From Brevibacillus fulvus (GTDB taxonomy: Bacteria > Bacillota > Bacilli > Brevibacillales > Brevibacillaceae), in NCBI RefSeq assembly GCF_016908525.1, contig NZ_JAFBEB010000008.1, positions 1-64,000 on the forward strand: a DNA stretch of 64,000 bases, read 5' to 3'. This document shows, piece after piece, positions 15,415 through 22,649 of this stretch. The position numbers and the translations under genes are program-made. Every line of letters begins with the position of its first letter. Position 1 is the first letter of the stretch. The notes under the pieces were generated by a model. It did not search any database. It had not been told where the DNA came from and was given only the letters and a program-made list of their open reading frames with translations.

Positions 15415-16137
15415 TTAAACTGCTTTTGTATTTCTGCATTTTGGATAACTGGAGCATCCGTAAAATTCACCTTTCGCACCTTTTCGCAAAATCATTTTTT
15501 CTCCACATCTTTCACAGAGCATTTCCTTCTGAGGTAATTGTGCTATTACTTGTTTAGGATTTGGCTTAGTAGTGGGGTTCATTTGCAGAATCATCTCAAT
15601 GAGCTTATCGCGGTTTATGAGTCTCACGCTATTTGATGATGCAAGATTACGTGCAGCATCAGTATAATCACGATTACTTACAACCCATGCTTCGTGAGCT
15701 TTATAGTGAGCAATCGATGCCTGCGCCTGTTGAACAGCTTCGATGCCAACATTCTTACTATATCGTTTCGCCTGAACTACAATTTTCTTGCCGTCTTTTT
15801 GAATAATCAGATCGGCCCCATAATCACCTGCCGCTCTGGTTACTTCTACCTTATATCCTTGGTTCCTAAATAATAGTCCTAGATAGTGTTCAAACTGTCT
15901 CCCATCCATTTGGTCAATATCTTTTATTCCGGAACGTTTAAGTCTCTCCTGCGCTTTGGCGTCAAGGATGAACCTTATCCCCATTGCTACCCCTAGCAAC
16001 ACTCCAAATGTTACCCCTGCCATTATTAGTGATCCAGTCTCTAAATAAATATAGCCCGAAAGTGCAATTACGAGCAGAGCTGCTAAATTAATCAATGAAT
16101 CTTCTAAGCTGTTTGCCTTTTTTCTTCTTCGTGCCAT
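15415..16137 (-). CDS. Membrane-anchored Mrr-type restriction endonuclease with topoisomerase zinc finger
   Basis: The 240-residue protein has two hydrophobic segments (about 16-32 and 36-56), then an Mrr-like PD-(D/E)xK nuclease. This has MDGRQFEHYLGLLF at 78-90, GDYGADLII at 104-112 supplying the metal-binding Asp, and QAK at 122-124. A C-terminal four-Cys topoisomerase-type zinc finger follows (LCERCGEKM ... YGCSSYPKC). This three-part layout is a known form among Mrr-like proteins; proteins of this type cleave modified or foreign DNA. GGAGGTAGGAG precedes the ATG. Gene order with Abi and RES genes supports a defence role. Confidence 0.8.
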   Translation of the reverse strand: MARRRKKANSLEDSLINLAALLVIALSGYIYLETGSLIMAGVTFGVLLGVAMGIRFILDAKAQERLKRSGIKDIDQMDGRQFEHYLGLLFRNQGYKVEVTRAAGDYGADLIIQKDGKKIVVQAKRYSKNVGIEAVQQAQASIAHYKAHEAWVVSNRDYTDAARNLASSNSVRLINRDKLIEMILQMNPTTKPNPKQVIAQLPQKEMLCERCGEKMILRKGAKGEFYGCSSYPKCRNTKAV

Positions 16138-16220
16138 TTCTCCTACCTCCTAATTATTCAAATTAAAGGATATAGGACAAATTGCACCCAAACAAGGGTA
16201 ACCTAATGACACAATTCGAC

Positions 16221-16246
16221 AAAAACCCACCTCCTAAGAAGTGGGG
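16221..16246 (-). terminator. Terminator after the RES-domain gene
   Basis: A CCCACTTC/GGAGGTGGG stem with a TTA-containing loop is followed by TTTTTG on the minus strand. Confidence 0.65.
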
Positions 16247-16288
16247 AGTATTCGCTTATAGCTACCCGTACATATTCGGGAGATAATT

Positions 16289-17299
16289 TTAGAATGGGAA
16301 ATCAAAATCATCATTCTTTTCTCTTAATTCAGCTGGTTCATAAATAAAGATACTGGGCTTACCTATCTTTTCTAAGCTATTATTATCCCATTCGAATAAA
16401 ACAACATTGGCGCCATAAGCGCGGGTTGAATTGTAGCAAATACCACTATAACCAGCTAGCCTTGCACAATCGGCAATAAACTTTGTTATAAAGTATTGCG
16501 GCTTCCATGTGCTTTTTCGATCTGGAACCTTTTGTTCTAACAATCCTGATGATAATATGGCAGCCAATACTGCACTTGTTGATGAAGGACCTATATAATC
16601 AAAATCGCTCCTTAAATCAAGCAAGTTTTCTATCTCCTTCACTTTAAACTTTTGAGTCCAGATTAGCTGAGACTTATTTTCCTCAAGCACAACTTCATTA
16701 ACTGCAGTTTCCTCACTTTTGGCCAAATAAAGAACACTTTGTCCGGTATGATGATATCTGCCATCTCCCGCTATTCCCGTTCCAGGTGCATCAAGGTCGG
16801 AACTGTCAAACACTCTATTATCTTTTACACTTCGTGCTCTATACCATTCGCCATATATTTTTGTTGATGGTACTTTCTTTGATAAAATTTCTTTATGTAA
16901 TTTCTTTCCCAATGTCTTGGTGAGAGCCAGTGAAGGGTATAATTGGAGGTGTTCTTGCAACTCAGTGATTTGATTTCCATACTTTTTTATCGCTGTTTTA
17001 AGGTGATGCTTGGTTTGGATTACGTATCGATCTTCAGTCCCAATTGTGTCATACCGATCAAAACCGGAACATCCGCAGTTGGGACAGGTGATATGTTCAG
17101 AAATGGCATCCCTATATCTTTCTGGCACATTTAAATTTTCATAAATTTCCTCAAGAGTGGTTTTTTCGCCTAAAATCCAAACGTAACTTCCTCCATCATA
17201 AGGCTGACATGTTGGACAATATTTTACTTTCGCTTGTGTACGAACCCTGTGTCGTTCTGCCGTTTTGTTTAAATCGGGAAGAAAATCATAGTAATCCAT
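16289..17299 (-). CDS. RES-domain protein (NAD+-consuming toxin family) with zinc-binding N-terminus
   Basis: The 336-residue protein carries an N-terminal part with two Cys pairs (CPTC at 28-31, CPNC at 72-75), a helical linker, and a RES domain. The RES domain has the Arg-containing YRAR at 153-156, GRYHHTGQSVLYLA at 180-193, and the C-terminal phrase YSGICYNSTRAYGANVVLF. RES enzymes degrade NAD+ and are usually toxins paired with an Xre-like antitoxin. No antitoxin gene is next to it, so control must be built in or by the N-terminal domain, as in RES proteins with HEPN-associated N-termini. GGAGG lies before the ATG. Confidence 0.75.
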   Translation of the reverse strand: MDYYDFLPDLNKTAERHRVRTQAKVKYCPTCQPYDGGSYVWILGEKTTLEEIYENLNVPERYRDAISEHITCPNCGCSGFDRYDTIGTEDRYVIQTKHHLKTAIKKYGNQITELQEHLQLYPSLALTKTLGKKLHKEILSKKVPSTKIYGEWYRARSVKDNRVFDSSDLDAPGTGIAGDGRYHHTGQSVLYLAKSEETAVNEVVLEENKSQLIWTQKFKVKEIENLLDLRSDFDYIGPSSTSAVLAAILSSGLLEQKVPDRKSTWKPQYFITKFIADCARLAGYSGICYNSTRAYGANVVLFEWDNNSLEKIGKPSIFIYEPAELREKNDDFDFPF

Positions 17300-17346
17300 C
17301 GAAATGCCTCCAAATTTAGTTAATTTTCTCTATTATAAATTAAAAA

Positions 17347-17376
17347 ATCCCCGCTCTAACCAAAGGAAGAGGGGAA
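17347..17376 (-). terminator. Terminator of the SOS-controlled mini-operon
   Basis: TCCCCTCTTCC/GGTTAGAGCGGGGA forms a stem followed by TTTTTTAAT on the minus strand, directly after the YolD-like gene. Confidence 0.7.
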
Positions 17377-17383
17377 TTTTATA

Positions 17384-17725
17384 TTATGCCTTAACATCAG
17401 TAATTTTATCTATATCAATCCATTCAACACTTTCGTCGTTTGCGATCTTAATCCGGCGTGTATTCTGATCAATCCACTTGATCATACCCCATAAGCTGCA
17501 AAAGGTACCGAGGTTCGCCTTGACAGGTTTCCACCATGTGACTGTTACAGCATAATCCTCTCGCGCCGAGTCTTTAATAAGATACTGGAAGTTCGCCAGC
17601 TCATCTTCTTCAAGTGTTGGCTGCTCCGAAAGCTTCTGGTCCTCCTTGAGCTGCAGGTACAATTCCCTTTGCTCAGGCAAAACGAATCGACTCGCGGCAA
17701 AGATGTTTTCTATTCTGCTTGCCAT
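17384..17725 (-). CDS. YolD-like protein
   Basis: Read as 113 residues from the Met at 17725, preceded by AAAGGAAGGA at good distance; a Met eight codons earlier has its Shine-Dalgarno too close. The N-terminus MASRIENIFAASRFVLPEQR and the C-terminal W-x-I-D strand with DESVEWIDIDKITDV match YolD-like proteins of Bacillus and SPbeta-type phages. YolD is commonly paired with the UvrX/DinB-like polymerase in SOS operons; here the polymerase is absent, though the operon has an SOS box. Its molecular role is unknown. Confidence 0.7.
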   Translation of the reverse strand: MASRIENIFAASRFVLPEQRELYLQLKEDQKLSEQPTLEEDELANFQYLIKDSAREDYAVTVTWWKPVKANLGTFCSLWGMIKWIDQNTRRIKIANDESVEWIDIDKITDVKA

Positions 17726-17952
17726 CTGAATGTATCCTTCCTTTCCCATGCCTCCAGGAGTGTTATGTCATCCGGTCGCATGCGATCCCATTCAATGTAT
17801 TCTTCTCGGGCGAGTACGTCTAAGACTTCCATAACGCCCCCGCGGGATCGCCCCGTTTTCACACATAGTTCATCTATAGTCGGCAACCGCCGGCGACCAG
17901 CTGAAAAATTCGCGATTATACGGAGAACTTTCCTCTCGATATCAGACAGCAA
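17710..17952 (-). CDS. Winged-helix protein, LexA DNA-binding-domain-like (second copy)
   Basis: Read as 80 residues from a TTG at 17952, which has TGGAGG nine bases upstream; other candidate starts are poorly placed. The layout is that of a LexA-type winged helix (LSDIERKVLRIIANF, LPTIDELCVKTGRSRGGV, REEYIEW). It has no catalytic Ser/Lys peptidase part. It overlaps the preceding LexA-like gene by 11 bases and the YolD gene by 16. It probably binds DNA and may compete with or replace LexA at an operator. Confidence 0.55.
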   Translation of the reverse strand: MLSDIERKVLRIIANFSAGRRRLPTIDELCVKTGRSRGGVMEVLDVLAREEYIEWDRMRPDDITLLEAWERKDTFRWQAE

Positions 17953-18172
17953 CGTCCTCATCCTCCACAACCTTGATGGTTCGTGGAAAAGACGGCTCCC
18001 AGGTGATCAAGCCAAGCAGCTTTAGGTTTTCCAGGTGCCGGTGCATCGTACTGGATGATCTGAGGCCGACCATCTCGCACAGCTCACGAATGCTTGGTGC
18101 ATATTTATTTTTTTCGGTATACTCCATGATCGCGGACAAAATCGATTGTTGTCTTTCAGTGACTCGTGGCAT
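17942..18172 (-). CDS. LexA-like protein consisting of the DNA-binding domain only
   Basis: At 76 residues this is essentially the N-terminal third of LexA: TERQQSILSAIMEYTEKNKY, PSIRELCEMVGLRSSSTMHR and HLENLKLLGLITWEPSFPRT. The self-cleavage and dimerisation domain is missing. It could repress SOS-type operators without being cleavable, or act as an antagonist. GGGGGCATAAGCC precedes the ATG. An SOS box lies ahead of this operon. Confidence 0.75.
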   Translation of the reverse strand: MPRVTERQQSILSAIMEYTEKNKYAPSIRELCEMVGLRSSSTMHRHLENLKLLGLITWEPSFPRTIKVVEDEDVAV

Positions 18173-18175
18173 GGC

Positions 18176-18391
18176 TTATGCCCCCTTCTTTTCAGCTGCA
18201 GGATATATAGCAAGAATGTTTTCAATCGCAAAAACACGGGGAGCACTGCGTGACAAGCAAAAGACTTTTACTAGATTTCCATCGATTGCCCGCAAGCGTA
18301 GCGTTCGCCTACTCGTCTGTCCGTAGCGATCTAGATAGATGACATCAACGAGCTGACCCGCCTCTAAATACCTCTGTAATTCACGCAGCAT
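18176..18391 (-). CDS. Small WYL-like regulatory protein
   Basis: Read as 71 residues from the ATG at 18391 with AAGGGTGAG in front. The body (LVDVIYLDRYGQTSRRTLRL, AIDGNLVKVFCLSRSAPRVF, ENILAIYP) follows the beta-strand pattern of WYL domains, which sense ligands or nucleic acids in defence and SOS-type regulators. It lacks the usual helix-turn-helix; the next gene supplies one. First gene after the SOS-controlled promoter. Confidence 0.55.
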   Translation of the reverse strand: MLRELQRYLEAGQLVDVIYLDRYGQTSRRTLRLRAIDGNLVKVFCLSRSAPRVFAIENILAIYPAAEKKGA

Positions 18392-18414
18392 GTTGCTCAC
18401 CCTTTCACAAACAG

Positions 18415-18460
18415 GAACATTTGTTCTCTTATTATATGCGAACAGCATGCGAACATGCAA
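18415..18460 (-). promoter_or_regulatory. Promoter with LexA/DinR SOS box
   Basis: On the minus strand the -35 TTGCAT (18455-18460) is 18 bases from a -10 TATAAT (18431-18436). The box GAACATTTGTTC (18415-18426) lies just downstream of the -10 and fits the Bacillus consensus GAAC-N4-GTTC exactly. Two GTTCGCAT half-site repeats lie inside the spacer. Expected: repression by LexA, release on DNA damage. Confidence 0.8.
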
Positions 18461-18468
18461 ATAAAAAA

Positions 18469-18492
18469 CCACTTCCATTTAAGGAAGTGGTG
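18469..18492 (-). terminator. Terminator of the three-gene unknown operon
   Basis: CCACTTCC/GGAAGTGG stem with TTAAAT loop, followed by TTTTTTAT on the minus strand. It overlaps the -35 region of the SOS promoter. Confidence 0.75.
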
Positions 18493-18916
18493 GTAAAAGT
18501 CCTATTACTTTTGCGACTGTGACACCAGCTGCAGAAGTTCGAAGCGTTTCTGAGAAGAGTTTAAATATCCCCTTAGCTCGTTCCCAGTTGCTTTTTTTCA
18601 CTGCTTCTTGAAGGTTCTGAAAATCAGATATCGCATCTGTTTTTTCTTGGCCTTCGGGTAATTTTTTAATTTCTGACAAAAAAGCTGCTAATGCTTCTTC
18701 AGAAATACCATTTGTCTCAGTATATTTTTGTTCCACCTGGTCACCTTGTGCGTTTAGGTTCCCACGGAATTCGGAGTTATTAAAGCTATTGGAGATATTT
18801 CTCTGATCCAAATTTAATTCTCCTCCAGTTATGATGATTTGTTGCACCAGTATTGTAGCCAGCTTCTCAGGTGTTAACCCAGCCCTTGCAAGATCATCAA
18901 GGGTAGTTCCCACCAC
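18479..18916 (-). CDS. Unknown protein, third gene of the candidate defence unit
   Basis: The 145-residue protein starts at GTG with AGAAGGGG in front. It has a short helical N-terminus, an Asn-rich beta-like segment (NISNSFNNSEFRGNLNAQGD, about residues 40-60), a charged helical domain (about 70-125) and an amphipathic or hydrophobic Ala/Gly/Leu end (SAAGVTVAKVIGLLPPLP). Asn-rich linkers followed by such a helical and glycine-rich tail are seen in small proteins of bacterial conflict loci; this is resemblance only. The stop lies in the operon terminator. No family is recognised. Confidence 0.55.
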   Translation of the reverse strand: MVGTTLDDLARAGLTPEKLATILVQQIIITGGELNLDQRNISNSFNNSEFRGNLNAQGDQVEQKYTETNGISEEALAAFLSEIKKLPEGQEKTDAISDFQNLQEAVKKSNWERAKGIFKLFSETLRTSAAGVTVAKVIGLLPPLP

Positions 18917-18921
18917 CCCTT

Positions 18922-19293
18922 CTATTGCGTTTGGAGCGGAAGATTGGGTTGTCCTTTCAGCTTTTTTTTTAGGTGTTCCACATATGGTGGAAGAAAGTCA
19001 AACGCAATCCATACTTTTTCCGGACTGGGTATATAATTAATGCCGCAAATATGGCACTGTCTTTGTTCCTGAACAATGTCCAAAGGGGAATCAACTGCGT
19101 AATCACTGTCACCCTCAGGGCATTCAACTTCAAAATATACTCGCAGTTTTCTTCCAACATGTGTAAGCATATGTTCAGTGACGAATTTCAGATCTGCTAT
19201 TCCTGATCGTGCACATACATAGTGAGGTGAAAAATGCTTCTTGCCTTCTAACGCCATTTCTTCTAATACATCATCAATAAGAAATGTAGACAT
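18922..19293 (-). CDS. Unknown Cys-containing protein, second gene of the candidate defence unit
   Basis: The 123-residue protein starts with a helix (MSTFLIDDVLEEMALEG), then HFSPHYVCARSG and a beta strand (LRVYFEVECPEGDSDY). A single zinc-knuckle-like CHICGINY segment follows at about residues 80-87, then a helical end. It may bind a metal through Cys27, Cys58, Cys80 and Cys83. It is separated by 5 bases from the next gene and 26 from the previous, so the three genes form one unit. No family recognised. Confidence 0.55.
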   Translation of the reverse strand: MSTFLIDDVLEEMALEGKKHFSPHYVCARSGIADLKFVTEHMLTHVGRKLRVYFEVECPEGDSDYAVDSPLDIVQEQRQCHICGINYIPSPEKVWIAFDFLPPYVEHLKKKLKGQPNLPLQTQ

Positions 19294-19319
19294 GCATGAT
19301 CACCTCACTTCAGAATTCA

Positions 19320-20285
19320 TTATTCACTAGTTTCAACTACAAGTTCTTCTTCGTCAAGCCCCTGATCACTTTCCACGTCTGTCTGTGGAAATTTGATAAG
19401 GAGTATTTCATGTAGAACATGCTCGATTACTTCTTCCCCGACTTTGGTTCGGAACCAGAGGCCTTCATCGGTTATCACGTATGAAATGTCCTCTTCAAAA
19501 CCAAAGGAATACTTAAATCGAAAAACTAATGTTTTCTTTTTCATCGGAGTACCAGTAAATTCCTTCTTATACTCCTCAGTTTGTTCTAAATCTTCAACTT
19601 GGGTGTTTGCAGTTACCTCTTTGGTAGCATATACCCCTTCAGTCATTTTATGCTTAGCAGCACGAAGTTTTGCTCCTAATCTTCGGGCCAATTCGTTCGC
19701 TTGAAGATCGTTTAACTTTGTAATCTTGTCCCAAATAACCTCGCCTTGAATATCCATTACCTGAAGAACTGCTTGTTTAAACACTTCATTTTGTGATTGG
19801 CTCGCTCGGATTTCAAAAGCAAATGGTGAGAAATGAATAACTACGTACTCCAAAATCTGTGGCGAACGGACTACAATTTCAAAGTCCTCAAGAAATCTTC
19901 GAGGACTCCCCAACAACGAGAAGGCAAGAACCATTTTGTTACCGAGTTCGTAAGCCCTGATAAGCTGTGGTTTCTCGTTTAGCTGTGGCCGAATTCCTCG
20001 AGTAAAAATGGTGCTACCATATTTTTGAATTAGGTGATCCCTGAAGAAATCCTTGTTATGCCATTCAGCTGGGATACCGCTCATCATAACGTGAATATTT
20101 ACTGCAGTAGCTCCAGCGAATTGGAACTGATCAGCCAAAGCCTGTCCTACGTCAGGAACCTTGTCGGATATTTCTTCGGCCATTTCATCTATTGAATTTT
20201 TTCTAGCATCCAGTTCTCGTTCAGAAATTATTTGTTTGAGTGCACCTGATGGCACTTCCATTATAAGGATATCCTTCAAAGCCAT
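19320..20285 (-). CDS. Unknown protein, first gene of the candidate defence unit
   Basis: The 321-residue protein begins MALKDILIMEVPSGALK. It has a mixed alpha/beta N-terminal half with SGIPAEWHNKDFFRDH and ELGNKMVLAFSLLG, a basic helical middle (ARRLGAKLRAAKHKM, about 200-215), a TPMKKKTLVFRFKYSFGFEE strand region, and an acidic tail. No membrane segment, nucleotide-binding or nuclease motif is visible. Its own promoter (TTGTCA, 17 bases, TAAATT) lies at 20322-20350. It leads a compact three-gene transcript. Confidence 0.6.
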   Translation of the reverse strand: MALKDILIMEVPSGALKQIISERELDARKNSIDEMAEEISDKVPDVGQALADQFQFAGATAVNIHVMMSGIPAEWHNKDFFRDHLIQKYGSTIFTRGIRPQLNEKPQLIRAYELGNKMVLAFSLLGSPRRFLEDFEIVVRSPQILEYVVIHFSPFAFEIRASQSQNEVFKQAVLQVMDIQGEVIWDKITKLNDLQANELARRLGAKLRAAKHKMTEGVYATKEVTANTQVEDLEQTEEYKKEFTGTPMKKKTLVFRFKYSFGFEEDISYVITDEGLWFRTKVGEEVIEHVLHEILLIKFPQTDVESDQGLDEEELVVETSE

Positions 20286-20321
20286 CCGCTAATCAACCCC
20301 CGTACAAAAGACCTAGAAACA

Positions 20322-20350
20322 AATTTACCACTGATGTATTTTTTTGACAA
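20322..20350 (-). promoter_or_regulatory. Promoter of the three-gene unknown operon
   Basis: Minus-strand -35 TTGTCA (20345-20350) and -10 TAAATT (20322-20327) with a 17-base spacer, ending 37 bases before the ATG at 20285. Confidence 0.65.
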
Positions 20351-20374
20351 TCGAAAAAATGTGAATAAAATAAA

Positions 20375-20410
20375 AAAACTCCCTGATGGAAACCATCCAT
20401 CAGAGAGAGT
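20375..20410 (-). terminator. Terminator of the prophage lysis operon
   Basis: CTGATGGA/TCCATCAG stem within a longer ACTCTCT/AGGGAGT pairing, followed by TTTTTTTATTTT on the minus strand. It marks the end of the late prophage transcript. Confidence 0.8.
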
Positions 20411-20414
20411 ATTG

Positions 20415-20753
20415 TTATTCTTCCGTGTTACCATGCACCTTCTTAATTCTACTGCGTAGATAACGATACAGCCATGTCACCAGCCACGCCCACGCTATCT
20501 TCCCACCAAAAACTTTGAATCCATAGTGGATTCGAGCAGGCAGATACTCGTACCGATCGATGAGTTCTTGTTCCTTTGTCAGCACGTACAACTCGAATCC
20601 GGGATAGTGGCTCTCGATTTGAGCAATAAAACCGAAGATGCGCGGGAAAAGATCGGCTGCCATAAAGAGCAAAATAAATAGGAGTAAAGCGATCAGCGCG
20701 CCCCACTCCTGCACGAATGGAATGACATGATCAAGTATCAATTGCAGACACAT
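20415..20753 (-). CDS. Small membrane protein after the endolysin
   Basis: About 112 residues from the ATG at 20753, which overlaps the end of the amidase gene; the start is uncertain because the only Shine-Dalgarno-like AAAGG is next to it, and a TTG four codons later is possible. One clear membrane segment (ALIALLLFILLFMAADLF) is followed by an amphipathic C-terminal half with a second weak segment (IAWAWLVTWLYRYL) and a basic end. It may be a second holin or spanin-like aid to lysis. Confidence 0.5.
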   Translation of the reverse strand: MCLQLILDHVIPFVQEWGALIALLLFILLFMAADLFPRIFGFIAQIESHYPGFELYVLTKEQELIDRYEYLPARIHYGFKVFGGKIAWAWLVTWLYRYLRSRIKKVHGNTEE

Positions 20754-21598
20754 CCTTTCGATAATTTCACGGTTTTGGTCGTCCCGTCCCATTCCACCTG
20801 CAGACCGAGAGCCTCAGCAAGTTCACGAGCCGGGGCATAGGAGACGCCAGATTCTATCGACTCCGTCAAATCGTGACAGTTGACCGTCACCTGTTTGGTG
20901 GCGGCATCGTATACCGGCTCCACCCCCAGCGCCTCTGACACCGCTCTGACCGGGAGCATGGAAACCCCGTCCTTCAGGTAGCCATCAGCTTTTAAGTGGA
21001 CGCCGTTGATCTCAATGGAAACCTTATCCACAGGTTTTGGGGTTGGTTGTGGATTTGGTGTGAGTAAATTCTGCACATCCGCTTTGAACTTTCCCCAAGC
21101 CTGCGCCGCTGTCAGACAGGTAAATCGGCGGGCGAATTCATCAGAAACGAAATAGGCTGGGCAGTTTTTTCCTGTGATGTCAAAATGCCTCCACAGTCGA
21201 TCCACTCCCCAGCCATACCGCTTCAGGATATCAGCTGCCAGCTCAACCGTTCGCTGATACATCGATTTAAAATCTCCGTCCGAGTTGACGCACATCTCGA
21301 TCCCGATCGTGCAGTTGTTCGGGTAGGAACTGAGCAGTTTGAGTGCTTCAGGCTTGTACGACTTGGCACCTACGTGGTAGCCCATCTCAGTTTCCGGAAG
21401 GCAGCGTACAATTTGCTTGTCATCAACAATATAGTGGGCGCTAGCTTCGGTAGTAGGTTTATTGAAGTAGTTGCGGTTGGCCACGGCGTTGGCTCCTTTT
21501 CCTTCATTGGCCGTCCAGTGAATAACAAGGCCCCGGGGAGTGATTCTGGTCCCGGGGCGCGCATTTCTATTGGTCAAAAGCATATCCGTAATTTGCAT
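20738..21598 (-). CDS. Prophage endolysin: N-acetylmuramoyl-L-alanine amidase with copper-amine-oxidase-type stalk domain
   Basis: Read as 286 residues from the ATG at 21598 with GGAAGGGA in front. The N-terminal Amidase_2/PGRP-like domain shows the zinc His in LVIHWTAN and the second His and Cys region in HFDITGKNCPAYF. A Pro-rich linker (PNPQPTPKPVDK) leads to a C-terminal stalk domain (DGVSMLPVRAVSEALG and APARELAEALGLQVEW), typical of Paenibacillaceae cell-wall proteins. It cuts the bond between muramic acid and the stem peptide. Encoded right after the holin. Confidence 0.85.
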   Translation of the reverse strand: MQITDMLLTNRNARPGTRITPRGLVIHWTANEGKGANAVANRNYFNKPTTEASAHYIVDDKQIVRCLPETEMGYHVGAKSYKPEALKLLSSYPNNCTIGIEMCVNSDGDFKSMYQRTVELAADILKRYGWGVDRLWRHFDITGKNCPAYFVSDEFARRFTCLTAAQAWGKFKADVQNLLTPNPQPTPKPVDKVSIEINGVHLKADGYLKDGVSMLPVRAVSEALGVEPVYDAATKQVTVNCHDLTESIESGVSYAPARELAEALGLQVEWDGTTKTVKLSKGCVCN

Positions 21599-21599
21599 G

Positions 21600-22064
21600 T
21601 TACTTCCCTTCCTTCTGCTTAATTGCACGATCAGACTTGGCCTTGATCTCGGTAGCCACCATATTGACAATAGCCTTTGGCACCGGCCATCCTGCTCGAT
21701 GAGCATTTGCCGTCAGGCTGTTCCATGTATGATAAATTAGCCCGAACGTGACACCGTAAAAGAGGAACCCAGGAGTCGCCATCACCCGATCAAGCAAATT
21801 GGCGACCGCTGGAAGGACCAAGAGAAACAATGTCCGAGGAATTCGACTCAGCCCATATTCGGATGAATAGGTTTTGTCCTTTTTCTTTGCCGCTTGGATA
21901 CCTGTGATCCAATCCAATGCGATACATAGCAGAAGCACAACCATGATATCTGTTCGGCCAGTGCCGTAAAAATATTGAAAAATAGGTGCCAGCACCGCCC
22001 CCATAGCTGCCGCTATACCGTTCGCTGGGGTCACTACATTCTCTAGGCTCTGGATAAATTTCAT
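21600..22064 (-). CDS. Phage holin (holin_4/TcdE-type family)
   Basis: Read as 154 residues from the ATG at 22064 with AGGAGG about 11 bases upstream. It has several hydrophobic segments: NGIAAAMGAVLAPIFQYF, TDIMVVLLLCIALDWITG and LFLLVLPAVANLLDRV, with the conserved ALDWITG-x8-KT-x-S signature of the family (DWITGIQAAKKKDKTYSSEY). It forms membrane pores that let the amidase reach the wall. Its stop is one base past the amidase start. Confidence 0.85.
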   Translation of the reverse strand: MKFIQSLENVVTPANGIAAAMGAVLAPIFQYFYGTGRTDIMVVLLLCIALDWITGIQAAKKKDKTYSSEYGLSRIPRTLFLLVLPAVANLLDRVMATPGFLFYGVTFGLIYHTWNSLTANAHRAGWPVPKAIVNMVATEIKAKSDRAIKQKEGK

Positions 22065-22157
22065 ATACTCATCTTCCTCCTCACCCCCTCGGGGCAAAAA
22101 ATAAGCTCCGATCGGTTCGGGGCGGGCTTTCAGTCATGATGAAGAGGGGCGCGCCCC

Positions 22158-22637
22158 CTATGCAATCTTGGAAAGCTTCTCTGATGAAGCCAGCAGACCA
22201 GGCGGCAGGAAATCTTTTGGTCTATCCGGAAGCAACTCGATCCACGCGGTCTGATACATCTTGTAAGCCGACTCGCAGCAGTTCATCTTGTTTGCTGCAT
22301 CCATGACATGGATTCTGCCTTGCGAAAGAATAAACAAGCCATTGCTGAGCGATTGCCTCAGGTCGTATGGTGTGCGCAAATGCTCGTTGATAAATTGCTG
22401 CATCCGATGTTTTTGTAAATCAGATAAGGTCTCCTTGAGACGGAAAACATCGTATTCATCTGGCCGGTATTCCAAATGACGGATCTGAAAGGGATACCGC
22501 CAATCGGTTTCCGCGAGGTGGAGCTCGTCCAGGACGATAGCAACATGAGAATAAGGGGAGTCCGTGACCCCCCTGATGATCTTTCCTATCCATGAATCCC
22601 CCTTGTAAAAAAGGAGGTCGAAGCGTCTAAGTCCCAC
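22158..22637 (-). CDS. YiiX/YebB-like permuted NlpC/P60 cysteine hydrolase
   Basis: The 159-residue protein has the permuted papain-like order. The phrase SPYSHVAIVLDE provides the His (about residue 31) and a later NCCESAYKMY gives the Cys nucleophile (about 118-119). Residues around FDLLFYKGDSWIGKIIRG match the start of such enzymes. They cleave amide bonds in wall peptides or lipids. Located between tail fibre and holin genes, so it could be a tail-associated or lysis-aiding hydrolase. Confidence 0.65.
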   Translation of the reverse strand: MGLRRFDLLFYKGDSWIGKIIRGVTDSPYSHVAIVLDELHLAETDWRYPFQIRHLEYRPDEYDVFRLKETLSDLQKHRMQQFINEHLRTPYDLRQSLSNGLFILSQGRIHVMDAANKMNCCESAYKMYQTAWIELLPDRPKDFLPPGLLASSEKLSKIA

Positions 22638-22649
22638 ACGCCTCGCCTC

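Noticed and set aside
22144-22155. GGGGCGCGCCCC palindrome after the holin gene
   Set aside because: It has no T-run on either side and lies between late genes; most likely an incidental restriction-type palindrome rather than a terminator.
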